Shown here in pieces: positions 11,585-21,907 of a stretch of 64,000 bases of DNA (position 1 is the stretch's first letter; the number at the start of each line of letters is the position of its first letter). This DNA is from Deinococcus aestuarii (GTDB lineage Bacteria; Deinococcota; Deinococci; Deinococcales; Deinococcaceae): NCBI RefSeq assembly GCF_018863415.1, contig NZ_JAHKSN010000001.1:310001-374000 (forward strand). Reading direction: 5' to 3'. The position numbers and the translations under genes were made by a program. The notes beneath the pieces are model-generated. The model saw only the letters and a program-made list of their open reading frames with translations. It did not search any database and was not told the origin of the DNA.

Positions 11585-12361
11585 ATGTCACCGTTCCCGC
11601 GCCGCCTCCTGACCGTCACGGCCCTCGCCCTCGTCCTGGGAGCCTCGCACGCCGGGGCGCGGAGCCTCACCCAGATCAGGGAGAGCGGCGTGCTGCGGGT
11701 GGCGACGCCCGGCGACATCCCACCCTTCACGGTGGGGACGGAGGGCGGCTTTGGCGGCTTTGAGATCGAACTCGTCGAGGAGCTCGCGGGGGACCTCGGC
11801 GTGCGGGTGGCCTACACGCGCACCCGCAGCGACGGGCTCATCCAGGCGCTGCAAGAGGACCGGGCCGACGTGGCGCTGGGCGCCCTGGCGCACACGAGCA
11901 CGCGCGAGAACCGCACGGACTTCACCCGGCCCATCCTCTGCGCGGGCGTGTCGCTGGTGTCGCTCGACGCGCGGCTCAAGGAGACCCGGCAACTGGCGGG
12001 CAAGACCATCGGCGTGAGCGCGGGCACGGTCATGCAGGCCTACGTGCAGAAATTTCCCTTCGAGAAGCGCGTCCTGGTGTTTCCCACGAGCGAGGACCTG
12101 ATCATGGGCGTCCTGACCCGGAGCGTGGACGCCACCTTCGCCTACAGCGCGATGCAGCTCGCCATCCGGCGCCAGTTTCCCAAGGTCCCCGTCCACTTCG
12201 GCCCCGAGCTGTGGAGCGTGCCCATCGGCCTGATGCTGCGCGAGGACAACGATTCCACCCGCGCCGCCCTGAACGCCGGCCTGGAGCGCCTCGCCAGAAC
12301 ACCCGCCTACGGCGCCCTGATGACGAAATATTTCGGCAAGGACATGCGCTGCAAGGGCTGA
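11585..12361 (+). CDS. Amino-acid-type ABC substrate-binding protein (SBP family 3)
   Basis: About 258 residues, exported (MSPFPRRLLTVTALALVLGASHAGA). Family-3 hallmarks are ESGVLRVATPGDIPPFT, GGFGGFEIELVEELAGDLGVRV, DVALGALAHTSTRENRTDFTRPI and GKTIGVSAGTVMQAYV, matching binding proteins for polar amino acids. A TAAGGT -10-like box is 10 nt before the ATG. No permease or ATPase gene is adjacent, so it works either with a transporter elsewhere or as a sensor domain protein. It ends just before a convergent zinc-ribbon gene. Confidence 0.88.
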   Translation: MSPFPRRLLTVTALALVLGASHAGARSLTQIRESGVLRVATPGDIPPFTVGTEGGFGGFEIELVEELAGDLGVRVAYTRTRSDGLIQALQEDRADVALGALAHTSTRENRTDFTRPILCAGVSLVSLDARLKETRQLAGKTIGVSAGTVMQAYVQKFPFEKRVLVFPTSEDLIMGVLTRSVDATFAYSAMQLAIRRQFPKVPVHFGPELWSVPIGLMLREDNDSTRAALNAGLERLARTPAYGALMTKYFGKDMRCKG

Positions 12362-12377
12362 GCCGCGCCGGGCCCCC

Positions 12378-12722
12378 TCAGAGACGCGGGGGGCCGCTGA
12401 GCGCCACGAGCGCCCCCCAGTCGTCGGGCTGCCGGGGGTCGTCGAGGGCCGCCCTGTTCCGGCCCTCCCCGCCGCACCGCTCGCAGCGGTAGAGGATCAC
12501 CCAGCCCTTCTTGCCGCTTTGCTCGACCCCGACGGGCCGCATCGGGCCCCGGCACTCGTTCGCGCGGTCGCCGGGTTGCACGTCCACGTGCAGGGAATAC
12601 AGGCAGGCCGGACAGTGGTTTCGCACCGAGCCGTTGTGCAGGGGAACAACCTCTGTTCCGCAGTGGGCACAGGTGAAGCCGTGGTTGGTGTCCCGCACGG
12701 TGAAGCGCCTCGGGCCGGTCAC
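12378..12722 (-). CDS. RNHCP-domain zinc-ribbon protein
   Basis: A 114-aa protein with two ribbon-like cysteine pairs: CAHCG near residue 18 and CERCGG near residue 86, with the family-defining RNHCPACLYSLHVD and ECRGPMRPV between them. RNHCP proteins are small and of unknown function; the cysteine layout predicts zinc binding. The GTG start overlaps the stop of the upstream membrane-protein gene (GTGA), so the pair forms a coupled two-gene operon. Confidence 0.82.
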   Translation of the reverse strand: MTGPRRFTVRDTNHGFTCAHCGTEVVPLHNGSVRNHCPACLYSLHVDVQPGDRANECRGPMRPVGVEQSGKKGWVILYRCERCGGEGRNRAALDDPRQPDDWGALVALSGPPRL

Positions 12723-13153
12723 GCGCGGCCTCCCCCGCCCCGGCGCCCCCAGCGCGAGTCGAGGAAGGCGCGGATGCTGGAGACCCCCACCAGGCACGTC
12801 CCCAGCACGAGGAAGCCCAGCCCCGCGAGGCTGATCACCCAGCCCTGCCCGTTGCTCACGCCCGCGAGCATCCCCACCACGAAGACGAGGAGCCCCGCCG
12901 CGACGCTGAAGCCCACGGTGAGCCGCCACGCCCACACGCTGCCGCGCCACACCTGCCCGAGCAGCACGGCGGTCGCCGCGGCGTACAGCAGGTTGCGCGC
13001 GAGGTGATCGGTCTGGCCCTGGAGAAGCCGCCCCAGAAAGGGCGTGGTCGCCAGCATGAACAGCCCGGCGAGCACCACCAGGGTGGGGACGCGCCCCGCC
13101 TCCGCCTGGGCCGGATCGAAGGGGGAGGCGTCACGGGGGGCCTGGGGACTCAC
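12719..13153 (-). CDS. Four-helix membrane protein, unknown function
   Basis: About 144 residues with four predicted helices (VPTLVVLAGLFMLATTPFL, LLYAAATAVLLGQVW, LTVGFSVAAGLLVFVVGMLAG, WVISLAGLGFLVLGTCLVG) and a basic C-terminal tail. I prefer the GTG at 13153 because it lies 6 nt after TGCAAT, a -10-like box; another GTG two codons upstream would begin inside the promoter spacing. It is coupled to the RNHCP gene. No family recognised. Confidence 0.72.
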   Translation of the reverse strand: MSPQAPRDASPFDPAQAEAGRVPTLVVLAGLFMLATTPFLGRLLQGQTDHLARNLLYAAATAVLLGQVWRGSVWAWRLTVGFSVAAGLLVFVVGMLAGVSNGQGWVISLAGLGFLVLGTCLVGVSSIRAFLDSRWGRRGGGGRA

Positions 13154-13326
13154 CCCCACATTGCAGCACAGCGGCGCGCGGCGGACGGGGGGAGGGGTTA
13201 CGAGGGGCGGACTTTTCTCTCCACCGAGTGCCCTGTACCCGTCGGCTCGGGGTGGGCGGCCATCTGAGTCACACGCCCCCTCTCCCGCAAGGGGCGAGGG
13301 TCAACATCCTTCGGCCAGCGGCGACT

Positions 13327-14997
13327 TCAACCTGCACCCTCCCTCTCTGACCCGATCTTTTGAGTCTGGTCAGGAGAAAAGCCTGTCACGTGGGGCCTGT
13401 CTTTCCCCTCCCGCTCCCGGCGGTTCCCCGGACCCGGCCCGGGGGCGGGGGGCGCGGCCGGGTCGGCGGGGAGCCACCACGGCGCGTGGATGGCGTGCGC
13501 GCGCGCCCACTCGAAGGCGAACATCCGCCCGTACTCCGCGGCCGCCCCGGCGTCGCTCGTGGCGAGGGTGTACTCGCTCAGGCCCAGGGGCCCGAAGGCC
13601 GAGTGGTGCAGGTTCTGGCTGCCGACCGTGAGCATCCCCCCGTCGATCAGGGCCGCCTTGGTGTGCAGCCCCCCCGCCGGGGCGTACCAGCGGGCCTGCA
13701 CGTGGTCCGCCAGCCCCAGCGGCGCGAGTTCGGCCTCCACCCCCCGCAGGAAGGCGAGCGTCTCGGCCTGGAGCAGGGGGTCGTAGTCGAGGAGCAGCCG
13801 CAGCCGGACGCCCCGCTCGCGCACGGCCCGGACGGCGGCCCGCCACACCGGAAGCTGGAGGGCGGGCCCGCACCCGCCGGGCTCCGAGAGCTGGCCCACG
13901 CACCCCAGGGTGCCGCTCACCTGCGACTGCATCACGTCGATGCTCGTCCGCGCCGCGCCGAAGAGGGCCGTCACCGCGTCGTCGGCGTCCGTATAGCCGC
14001 TGCGGCGGTAGAGGCCGTAGACGCGGGCCGTCCCGGCGGCGGGGGCAGGGCCCGTCCAGACCAGCGGCCACGGGGAGGTGGGCCGGGAAAAGGAGCAGTC
14101 GCGGCGCAGCGTCTGCGGCGTGGGGCTTCCCCGGCAGGTCAGCCCCCGGCTGAGGACCCAGCCGTCCCGGAAGGTGGCGACCGCGTGCCGGGCGACCGGG
14201 CCGCGCACCCGCAGGGCGAGGTCGGCGAGGTCGAGGCCCCCCGGAACCTGCGCCGGGACGTGGAAGAGGCTGACGTTGAAGCCCCCCGCGAGCACCGTCT
14301 CGCCGTCTTGCACCACGAGCTTGACGTGGCTGTGGGGCAGGGCGTAGGTGTAGTTGGCAAGCTCCAGCCGCCAGCCGGGCACGGTGTCGCCGGTCAGCGG
14401 CACCCCCGCCTCCAGCAGGTGCCGCGCGGCGTGGTAGGCGTTGGCGGTCGGGTCGAGGAGGTCGCCGAGGCGGACCGAGTTCCCGAGCAGCAGGCGCACG
14501 GTGAGCCCCCCCGGGTGCCGCCCCGGGTGCGCGGCGAGGTCGCGGCGCAAGTCGGCGACGGCCCGGGCGATGGCCGCGCCGGGGGCCTCCGGGCCGTCGT
14601 CCCAGAGCATGGTGGCGATCAGAAGCTCGTGCCGCGTCCGGCGCACCTCGTCCGCCAGTTCCTCGAAGGCGCCGCCCGCGCGGGGCGGCTGGGCGCTGTA
14701 GGCGGGGTCGGGGTTCGGGAAGTGCAGCAGCCCCTCCACCCGGTTGCCGCAGCTCAGGGCCGCGCCCTGCCCCCGGGTGCGCTCGTCCAGCAGGCGGTCG
14801 AGCGGGGCGGCGGGCGGCGGGCAGGCGTTCAGGCCCAGACCGTCCAGCGGGGCGAGGGCGGGCCGGGGCAGCGGGGCGCGCACGACCTCGAAGCCCGCCG
14901 GGAAGACGGCCCGCCCCGCCCCCGCCGTCTCGCCCGCGAGCAGGGTCAGGAGGGCCAGGGCCCAGGCGAGCGGGCGGGACAGGGGGGCGGGAAGCAC
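13327..14997 (-). CDS. Secreted phospholipase D-like protein
   Basis: A 556-aa exported protein (MLPAPLSRPLAWALALLTLLAG). Two PLD-type half-sites are visible: SHVKLVVQDGETVLAGGFN around residues 222-240, and HTKAALIDGGMLTVGSQNLHHS around residues 445-466. Both have the HxK core but the Asp is shifted, as in many divergent PLD proteins. It could cleave phospholipids or nucleic acids outside the cytoplasm. The GTG follows TAGCCT by 6 nt, so it is leaderless. It is divergent from the MOSC gene. The last 40 residues are low-complexity and charged. Confidence 0.85.
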   Translation of the reverse strand: MLPAPLSRPLAWALALLTLLAGETAGAGRAVFPAGFEVVRAPLPRPALAPLDGLGLNACPPPAAPLDRLLDERTRGQGAALSCGNRVEGLLHFPNPDPAYSAQPPRAGGAFEELADEVRRTRHELLIATMLWDDGPEAPGAAIARAVADLRRDLAAHPGRHPGGLTVRLLLGNSVRLGDLLDPTANAYHAARHLLEAGVPLTGDTVPGWRLELANYTYALPHSHVKLVVQDGETVLAGGFNVSLFHVPAQVPGGLDLADLALRVRGPVARHAVATFRDGWVLSRGLTCRGSPTPQTLRRDCSFSRPTSPWPLVWTGPAPAAGTARVYGLYRRSGYTDADDAVTALFGAARTSIDVMQSQVSGTLGCVGQLSEPGGCGPALQLPVWRAAVRAVRERGVRLRLLLDYDPLLQAETLAFLRGVEAELAPLGLADHVQARWYAPAGGLHTKAALIDGGMLTVGSQNLHHSAFGPLGLSEYTLATSDAGAAAEYGRMFAFEWARAHAIHAPWWLPADPAAPPAPGPGPGNRREREGKDRPHVTGFSPDQTQKIGSEREGAG

Positions 14998-15003
14998 GGC
15001 CGC

Positions 15004-15064
15004 AGGCTACCCTCCGGCCCGGCCCCCGGGAGGCGAACCTCGGCACAGTCCCGGCTGCTAGCCT
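15004..15064. promoter_or_regulatory. Divergent leaderless promoters (PLD-like / MOSC)
   Basis: Identical TAGCCT -10 boxes point outward at 15004-15009 (minus) and 15059-15064 (plus), each exactly 6 nt before its start codon, so the two genes share about 50 bp of upstream DNA. Confidence 0.65.
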
Positions 15065-15070
15065 GAGGCC

Positions 15071-15706
<636 letters not shown>

Positions 15707-15767
15707 GCGCAAGGGCAAGACGCCGGGAGCCGTCTCTGCTCCGGGGTCCCGCCCTCCTGTGCCGCCG

Positions 15768-16319
15768 CTACGCCCGCAGGCGGTCGCCGTACTCTTTGCG
15801 CAGCTTGGCGACCTTGGGCGCGATCACGGCCAGGCAGTAGCCCTGGCGCGGGTTGCGGGCGTAGAAGTCCTGATGGGCGTCCTCCGCGACGTAGAACTCG
15901 CCCGCGGGCTCAAGGGTGGTCACGATGGGTCGGTCGAACACGCCCTGTGCGGTCAGCTCCTGAACGACCTCGCGGGTCTCGCGCTCCTGCTCCCCGTCCA
16001 GGGGAAAGACGGCGCTGCGGTACTGGGTCCCCACGTCGCCGCCCTGGCGGTTGAGGCTGGTGGGGTCGTGTGTGGCGAAAAAGAGCGTCAGCAGGTCCCT
16101 GAAGCTGACCTGCGCCGGGTCGAAGGTGAGGCGCACCGCCTCCGCGTGCCCGGTCGTCCCCTCACACACGCTGCGGTAATCCGGGTTGGGCAGGTGCCCG
16201 CCGATGTACCCGCTCTCGACCCGGGAGACCCCCCGCACGTCCTTGAACACGGCTTCGGTACACCAGAAGCAGCCGCCCGCGAAAATGGCCTGCCGCGTGT
16301 TGCCGGAAAGGGAAGTCAT
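15768..16319 (-). CDS. msrA: Peptide methionine sulfoxide reductase A
   Basis: A 183-aa repair enzyme that reduces S-methionine sulfoxide in proteins with thioredoxin. The catalytic motif [11 protein letters not shown] lies near residue 17, followed by [33 protein letters not shown] and [13 protein letters not shown], all typical of MsrA. I start at MTSLSGN; the longer reading adds a proline/arginine-rich stretch absent from the family. It is convergent with the MOSC gene and consistent with oxidative-stress tolerance. Confidence 0.95.
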   Translation of the reverse strand: MTSLSGNTRQAIFAGGCFWCTEAVFKDVRGVSRVESGYIGGHLPNPDYRSVCEGTTGHAEAVRLTFDPAQVSFRDLLTLFFATHDPTSLNRQGGDVGTQYRSAVFPLDGEQERETREVVQELTAQGVFDRPIVTTLEPAGEFYVAEDAHQDFYARNPRQGYCLAVIAPKVAKLRKEYGDRLRA

Positions 16320-16988
16320 GCCCCGAGTCTCGCGTCTGGCCGGCAAGAGGACGGGGGGGTGGGGCACGGTTGGGGTTCATGTTCGCCCCTCCGTCTGGAC
16401 GGCCGGGCGTCCCCCAGCCTCCGAGTGCGGGAAGGGTGAGAAACGCCAGGAGCGTCTCAGCCTCTGCGGGGAGGCTTTTGGCCCCCCGGCACGCCGTCCA
16501 CGCGGGGCACCACCCGCCGGGGGGAACGGGGGGTTCCCCAACGCTTAAGGTTTCTCACCATGAGAACTCTGGGGCTGCTTATCGTGTTACAAATCCTACA
16601 AACAGGGGAGGTGGGAATGACGTTTACCCCTGGATAGCCGACGCTGCCCCCGTCCGCCGCCTTTTCCCTCTCCAGAAGTGGAGGTGTGTCCCGGTCGAGA
16701 CGCTGACCGACCGCGGGTTGAGTCGAGGAACCCGGAGCGTTCCCTCAGCCGATCACCGAAGAGCCCAAAACGGCGGCCAGTGGCCCGGAGCCCGTTTCGC
16801 TCCCGACCACTGTTGAGCCGCCACCCGTTGAACAGCCCCGACTGCGACATCTAGAGCCGAACGGTGAACCGATATGGCACCGGTTCACGGCATCCTAACC
16901 CGGGGGGGACACCAAAACCAGCTTGTCTGGCTTTTGGGGCAGTTCACCTTGCCGTCAGGATGTGCCCCACCTGCCACGAGGTCTACAG
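16320..16988. other. Long non-coding stretch with inverted repeats
   Basis: This 669-bp stretch holds no gene I can support; the reading frames here have no initiation signal or recognisable product. It contains a TTCTC/GAGAA inverted repeat near 16555, an 8-bp inverted repeat GTGAACCG/CGGTTCAC at 16864-16888, and an imperfect hairpin CCAAAACCAG/CTGGCTTTTGG at 16912-16937, just upstream of the large lipoprotein gene. It is likely the regulatory region of that gene, and may encode an untranslated RNA. Confidence 0.45.
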
Positions 16989-19900
16989 ATGAAGGGACTG
17001 AAGTTCGTCGGTCTGGCCCTGACCGGAGCCCTGACGCTGGCGGCGTGCAGCAACACGCCCACCCCCGAGACCACCACGCCGGGCCCCATCGCCCAGCCGC
17101 CGGGCAACCCGCCCCCGACCACACCCACACCCGTGGCGGGCTGCGCCAGCATCACGGTGAATCTCCAGAATGTCGCCCCCGTGGGGGGAACGGTCGCCGC
17201 ACCCGTCAACGTGCGCGACGCGGCGGGCCGGGTCGTCTTCTCGGGAACGGCGGTCAGCGGGCACAAGCTCTCGACCACGTTCGCGCCGGGGGCCTACAGC
17301 GTCAGCGCGGGGCAGATGCAGGGCTACGAGGTGGCGGCCAACACGCCGCAGTCCGTGACCCTCGACTGCGCGGCGAACAAGGACGCGGCGGTCACGCTGA
17401 CCTACCGCACCGCCCAGGCGACCCAGCAGCAGGTGCGCAGCATCGCCTTGAACGGCGACACGCCCGTGACCGACGGCCAGGGGGCGGCCCTCGACGGCCT
17501 GCGCGAGGCGAACGCCAACAAGAACGTGCTGCTCTTCGCCTCCCAGACGGAGGAAGCCGTCCTCGTCGAGATGGTCGTGCGGGACGCGGGCGGCGCCCCC
17601 GTGCCCGGCGCGCGCGTCAGCATCTCCGCCGACAGCGACGACGTGACGATCATCGCGGGGCACGTGCAGCAGGGCGTCTCCGCCCGGCCCGTGCGGCTGA
17701 GTGCTCAGGCCGCAACGACCACCGCCGCCTTCTCCGACGACCAGGGCATCGTGCGCTTCACCGTGTACGCGACGAGTGCGCCCACCCAGGGCACGCCCGT
17801 GAAGTTCGTGGTGAGCGCGACCGACGCGTCCGACTCGCCCACGAGCGCCGCGCTCGCGGAATTCAAGATGTTCTTCACGAACATGAGTCACCTGTATTAC
17901 AGCGGTGACACCAGCTTCGGCGCGACGACGACCACCCCGATCCCCAGCGGCCAGCGGGTGGGCGGAAACGTGGGCGCGTTCGAAAACAACTTCTTCAACG
18001 CGGGCCAGCGCCTGCACCAGTTCACCACCGTCGCCTACACCAAGCAGCCCCAGACGGGGCCCTTCCCGGTCGGCGGCGCGCAGTTCCCCGGCTTCGTTCG
18101 TTACACCCTGGTGCCCGTCGCCGGGCAGGAGTCCGACCTGCAACGGCTCTTCCTCACCACGAACGGCAGCGCGATGGGCGGCTCGGGCAGCGTGAACGCC
18201 GACGGCGGCCAGGCGGTGTACCTGCGCCCCGCCCTCGACGCGAACGCGCAGGAGCTGCCCCTCACGGCGGGCGTGCGGGCCGACTACTTCTACCGGGTGC
18301 AGTACGGCAACACGGCGTACGACTTCCTCCTCAAGAGCTACACCTTCACGAAGACCTTCAGCGGCGCCACGCTCGCCATCGAGAAGACGGGGCCGAATAT
18401 CGTCACCTGGACGGGTTTCGAGCGCACGAGCCCGAACACCCCGCCCCACGATCCCTACGCCCCCGACGACGTGACCCTGCCCCCGCGTCTCGACCCCGGC
18501 ACCCGCACGGCGACGACCGAGGACAACTTCGCGGTCGGCAAGACGTACACCTACACCATCCGGGTGCGCAACACCTCGACCACGGCGGCACGCGGCGTGA
18601 CCGTGCGCGACGAGCTGCCCGCCGAGCTGGGCTACGTGCTCGGCAGCGCGCGGCTGGTGGACGCGGGCGGCGGGAACGCGGGCACGGTGGCCGCCGACTA
18701 CGACCTGAATACCCACACCATCGACTTCAACGAGGTCGGTGACCTCGCCGCGGGCGCCGAGCTGCGCATCGCCATCGATGTGTACCCGCGCCACAAGCCC
18801 GGCTATGCCTGGAACGACAACGACCGCGACGGAAATTCCGATCCGGTCACGAACCTCCAGGGTGCCTACGGCCTCACGCCCCCCGAGTCGAGCGCCGACC
18901 TCAACGCCGAGTACGAGGACCCCTACGACATCAAGAACCGCGCCAAGGCGAGCGCGAGCAACGCCGCCGAGGTGGACAGCTACAAGTACATCAACGTCGT
19001 GCGCCCGGTCGCCCGCATCACCAAGACGGCCCTCGACCAGGAGGTCGTCTCGAACCAGCAGGCCAGCTTCCTGATCAACGTGTTCAACTTCGACCGCTCG
19101 ACGGTGAACGAGCTCGACCCGCGCATCCGCACCGCGTACGCTCGCCTGAGGGGCCTGTACCCGAACGAGTACGGCCAGGAGGGCTTCCTCCAGAGCGCCC
19201 GGGTCGAGGACACCTACGGCCCCGGTTTCAGCGGCCCGGTGGCGCGCGACGCGGCGGGCAACATCATCCCGCTCGAACGCTTCGACCAGGCGAACTCGGG
19301 CGACCGCCGGGTGGGCCTGAATCTCGGCACGCTGCCTAACGGCACGTCGCGCTCGTTCACGCTGTCGCTGCGCGGCGAGGTCGTGGGCAACGGCAACGTG
19401 AACTGCGTGCGGCTGTTCGGCTGGAACCTCAACCAGCTCTACCGCGGCAACCCGGGCGAGTACCAGCAGTTCGAGGGGCCCGACAACGGCCAGCTCAATG
19501 CGCCCTACGCGCTCGACCGGGGGCGCAACTTCCTCGAAGACTGCGCTTCCGTGGACATCGTGGGCCAGCCTGCCTGGGGCCGCGACCTGTGGGACAACGT
19601 TCTTTCGAACACCGAGTTTCTCCAGGACACGCTCACCGACGCCTACCCGGTCGGCTCGCGGTACGTGTACGACCTGTACTACGAGAACGAGGGCGTCGCC
19701 CCGGCGACCAACGTGTTCGTCAACGCCTCCCTGCCGCGGATGGCGAACCTGATCAACAGCACCTCGATTCTGGTGCGCTTCCGCAACAGCGACGGCACCG
19801 TCACGGACCGCCGCGTCGACCTGCGCGACCCGTCCACCTGGACCTTCACCGCCTCGGGCTCGACGGTCACCGTGCAGCCCGCCGCCGACCAGCGCAGCTT

Positions 19901-20063
19901 CCGCTTCCACATCGACCGGATGGACCCCGACGACCGCATCGCCTTCGAGTTCCAGGTCGTGGCGAGCCAGAAGGGTGACGACCTCTTCACGAGCGCGATG
20001 ACCTGGGATCAGGGGGGCGGGCGCACGCTGGGCGACAGCGAGCACACCATCATCACCGACTGA
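16989..20063 (+). CDS. Large surface lipoprotein with BIG and DUF11-type domains
   Basis: 1024 residues. The signal MKGLKFVGLALTGALTLAAC has lipobox LAAC, followed by a Pro/Thr-rich stalk. Domains in order: a carboxypeptidase-regulatory-like beta module (about 45-140), an invasin-type Ig domain with VVRDAGGAPVPGARVSI and FSDDQGIVRFTVYA (about 185-290), a unique region, then DUF11-type repeats (YTYTIRVRNTSTTAARGVTVRDELP near 520; ITKTALDQEV near 680; YDLYYENEGVAPATNVFVNASLP near 900). NDNDRDGNSD looks like a calcium-binding turn. It is probably an envelope-anchored adhesive or S-layer-associated protein. Start: GAGGTC lies 8 nt before the ATG. Confidence 0.82.
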   Translation: MKGLKFVGLALTGALTLAACSNTPTPETTTPGPIAQPPGNPPPTTPTPVAGCASITVNLQNVAPVGGTVAAPVNVRDAAGRVVFSGTAVSGHKLSTTFAPGAYSVSAGQMQGYEVAANTPQSVTLDCAANKDAAVTLTYRTAQATQQQVRSIALNGDTPVTDGQGAALDGLREANANKNVLLFASQTEEAVLVEMVVRDAGGAPVPGARVSISADSDDVTIIAGHVQQGVSARPVRLSAQAATTTAAFSDDQGIVRFTVYATSAPTQGTPVKFVVSATDASDSPTSAALAEFKMFFTNMSHLYYSGDTSFGATTTTPIPSGQRVGGNVGAFENNFFNAGQRLHQFTTVAYTKQPQTGPFPVGGAQFPGFVRYTLVPVAGQESDLQRLFLTTNGSAMGGSGSVNADGGQAVYLRPALDANAQELPLTAGVRADYFYRVQYGNTAYDFLLKSYTFTKTFSGATLAIEKTGPNIVTWTGFERTSPNTPPHDPYAPDDVTLPPRLDPGTRTATTEDNFAVGKTYTYTIRVRNTSTTAARGVTVRDELPAELGYVLGSARLVDAGGGNAGTVAADYDLNTHTIDFNEVGDLAAGAELRIAIDVYPRHKPGYAWNDNDRDGNSDPVTNLQGAYGLTPPESSADLNAEYEDPYDIKNRAKASASNAAEVDSYKYINVVRPVARITKTALDQEVVSNQQASFLINVFNFDRSTVNELDPRIRTAYARLRGLYPNEYGQEGFLQSARVEDTYGPGFSGPVARDAAGNIIPLERFDQANSGDRRVGLNLGTLPNGTSRSFTLSLRGEVVGNGNVNCVRLFGWNLNQLYRGNPGEYQQFEGPDNGQLNAPYALDRGRNFLEDCASVDIVGQPAWGRDLWDNVLSNTEFLQDTLTDAYPVGSRYVYDLYYENEGVAPATNVFVNASLPRMANLINSTSILVRFRNSDGTVTDRRVDLRDPSTWTFTASGSTVTVQPAADQRSFRFHIDRMDPDDRIAFEFQVVASQKGDDLFTSAMTWDQGGGRTLGDSEHTIITD

Positions 20064-20074
20064 GCCCCGCCAGC

Positions 20075-20109
20075 AAGAAAGCCCCCGCCGACACGCGCGG
20101 GGGCTTTCT
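20075..20109. terminator. Bidirectional terminator
   Basis: AGAAAGCCCCCGC pairs with GCGGGGGCTTTCT around a short loop, giving A- and T-rich flanks in both directions. It separates the convergent large lipoprotein and CAP-domain genes. Confidence 0.85.
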
Positions 20110-20149
20110 CCTGGGCCGTCGGGCAAGGGCAGGCTCGGGCCGCCTCCCC

Positions 20150-20977
20150 TCAGCGCCGACCGAAGTTCTGGGTCCAATAGTGGCCGTAACCCCCGCCCGC
20201 GTAGTACCCGACGCCGAGGTCGCGGTACGCCGCGTTCATGATGTTGGCGCAGTGGCCGGGGCTCTGGAGCCACCCGGCGACGACCGCCTCTGGGGTGGCC
20301 TGCCCGGCGGCGATGTTCTCCGCCGCCGCCGCAAAGCCCGTGTACCCGGCGGCGCGCATCCGGTCGAAGGGGCTTTGCCCGTCGGGGTTGGTATGGGCGA
20401 AGAAGTTGCGGGTCGCCATGTCCTTCGAGTGGTTGTAGGCGGCGGTGCGCAACGCGTCGTTGTAGGCCAGGGGCGCCGCCGCCGGGAAGGACTGGGTGCC
20501 GCAGGTACGGGCCTGGGCGCGGGCCTGGTTGGTGAGTTCGAGGACGCGCCCCTCGAAGGCCGAGGAGCCCGTGCTCGGGGCCGGAGCCGTGGGCGCCGGG
20601 GCCGTCGCCGCGCCCGTCACGTTGACCGTGAAGTCGAGGAAGACGGCGGAGTTGCTCCGCAGCGCGACGCGGACGGTGGTCGTCCCCGCTCCCCGGGCGG
20701 TGACCAGGCCGGATTGATCCACCGTCGCCACCGCGGGGTTGCGGCTCGTCCAGGTCACGAGGGCGGGCGTGACGGGCTGGCCGCCGTAGTAGACGGCGAG
20801 CCGGGTGGTCTGCCCGACCGTGAGGTTCACGGGGGCGGTGGCGAGCGCGGCGACCCCCGCCGACAGGCTCAGGCCCGGCTGGGCGCCGCCCGCCGCCGTG
20901 GGGCTGTCGGTCCGTCCGCAGGCGGCCAGGAGCAGGGGGGTCGAGCACAGCAGGGTCAGGAAAAGCTTGGATCGCAC
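20150..20977 (-). CDS. CAP-domain lipoprotein with BIG2-like Ig module
   Basis: 275 residues. The start is a GTG giving MRSKLFLTLLCSTPLLLAAC with lipobox LLAAC; an upstream ATG at 21013 would put acidic residues before the signal. A TACCCT -10 box lies 7 nt before the GTG (leaderless). After a short linker comes a bacterial Ig-like group-2 module (VTWTSRNPAVATVDQSGLVTARGAGTTTVRVA), a Pro/Ala linker and a CAP/SCP domain (LTNQARAQARTCG, AAYNHSKDMATRNFFAHTNPDGQSPFDRM, AENIAAGQATPEAVVAGWLQSPGHCANIM). It is an extracellular protein of unknown activity. Confidence 0.88.
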   Translation of the reverse strand: MRSKLFLTLLCSTPLLLAACGRTDSPTAAGGAQPGLSLSAGVAALATAPVNLTVGQTTRLAVYYGGQPVTPALVTWTSRNPAVATVDQSGLVTARGAGTTTVRVALRSNSAVFLDFTVNVTGAATAPAPTAPAPSTGSSAFEGRVLELTNQARAQARTCGTQSFPAAAPLAYNDALRTAAYNHSKDMATRNFFAHTNPDGQSPFDRMRAAGYTGFAAAAENIAAGQATPEAVVAGWLQSPGHCANIMNAAYRDLGVGYYAGGGYGHYWTQNFGRR

Positions 20978-21074
20978 GCCCGCAAGGGTAATGATCCCGT
21001 CAGCTTCGGGCATGAGTTCTGACTGAGGTTTCGCCGGGATCCCTCATGAGGGGGCACGTCGGCGGGGGAAGCGA

Positions 21075-21091
21075 GGGGGGGGGGGGGGGGG
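21075..21091 (+). repeat. G17 homopolymer tract
   Basis: Seventeen consecutive G lie 11 nt beyond the stop of the TSUP gene and upstream of the CAP lipoprotein gene. A perfect 12-bp palindrome CCCTCATGAGGG sits nearby at 21041-21052. Confidence 0.9.
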
Positions 21092-21102
21092 ACCGGCGGG
21101 CC

Positions 21103-21852
<750 letters not shown>

Positions 21853-21907
21853 GGGGGGAAGTATGGCGCAGGGTGGGGGGAGATGGACGCCAACGGGGAG
21901 GCTGCGG

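Noticed and set aside
16370..16816. A 148-codon open frame in the non-coding stretch
   Set aside because: No ribosome-binding site, no leaderless -10 box, no domain; composition is unlike neighbouring genes.
16983..20948. A 1321-codon open frame on the minus strand opposite the large lipoprotein and CAP genes
   Set aside because: Its product is arginine/valine/glycine low-complexity typical of GC-rich antisense frames, and the plus-strand gene has a signal peptide and clear domains.
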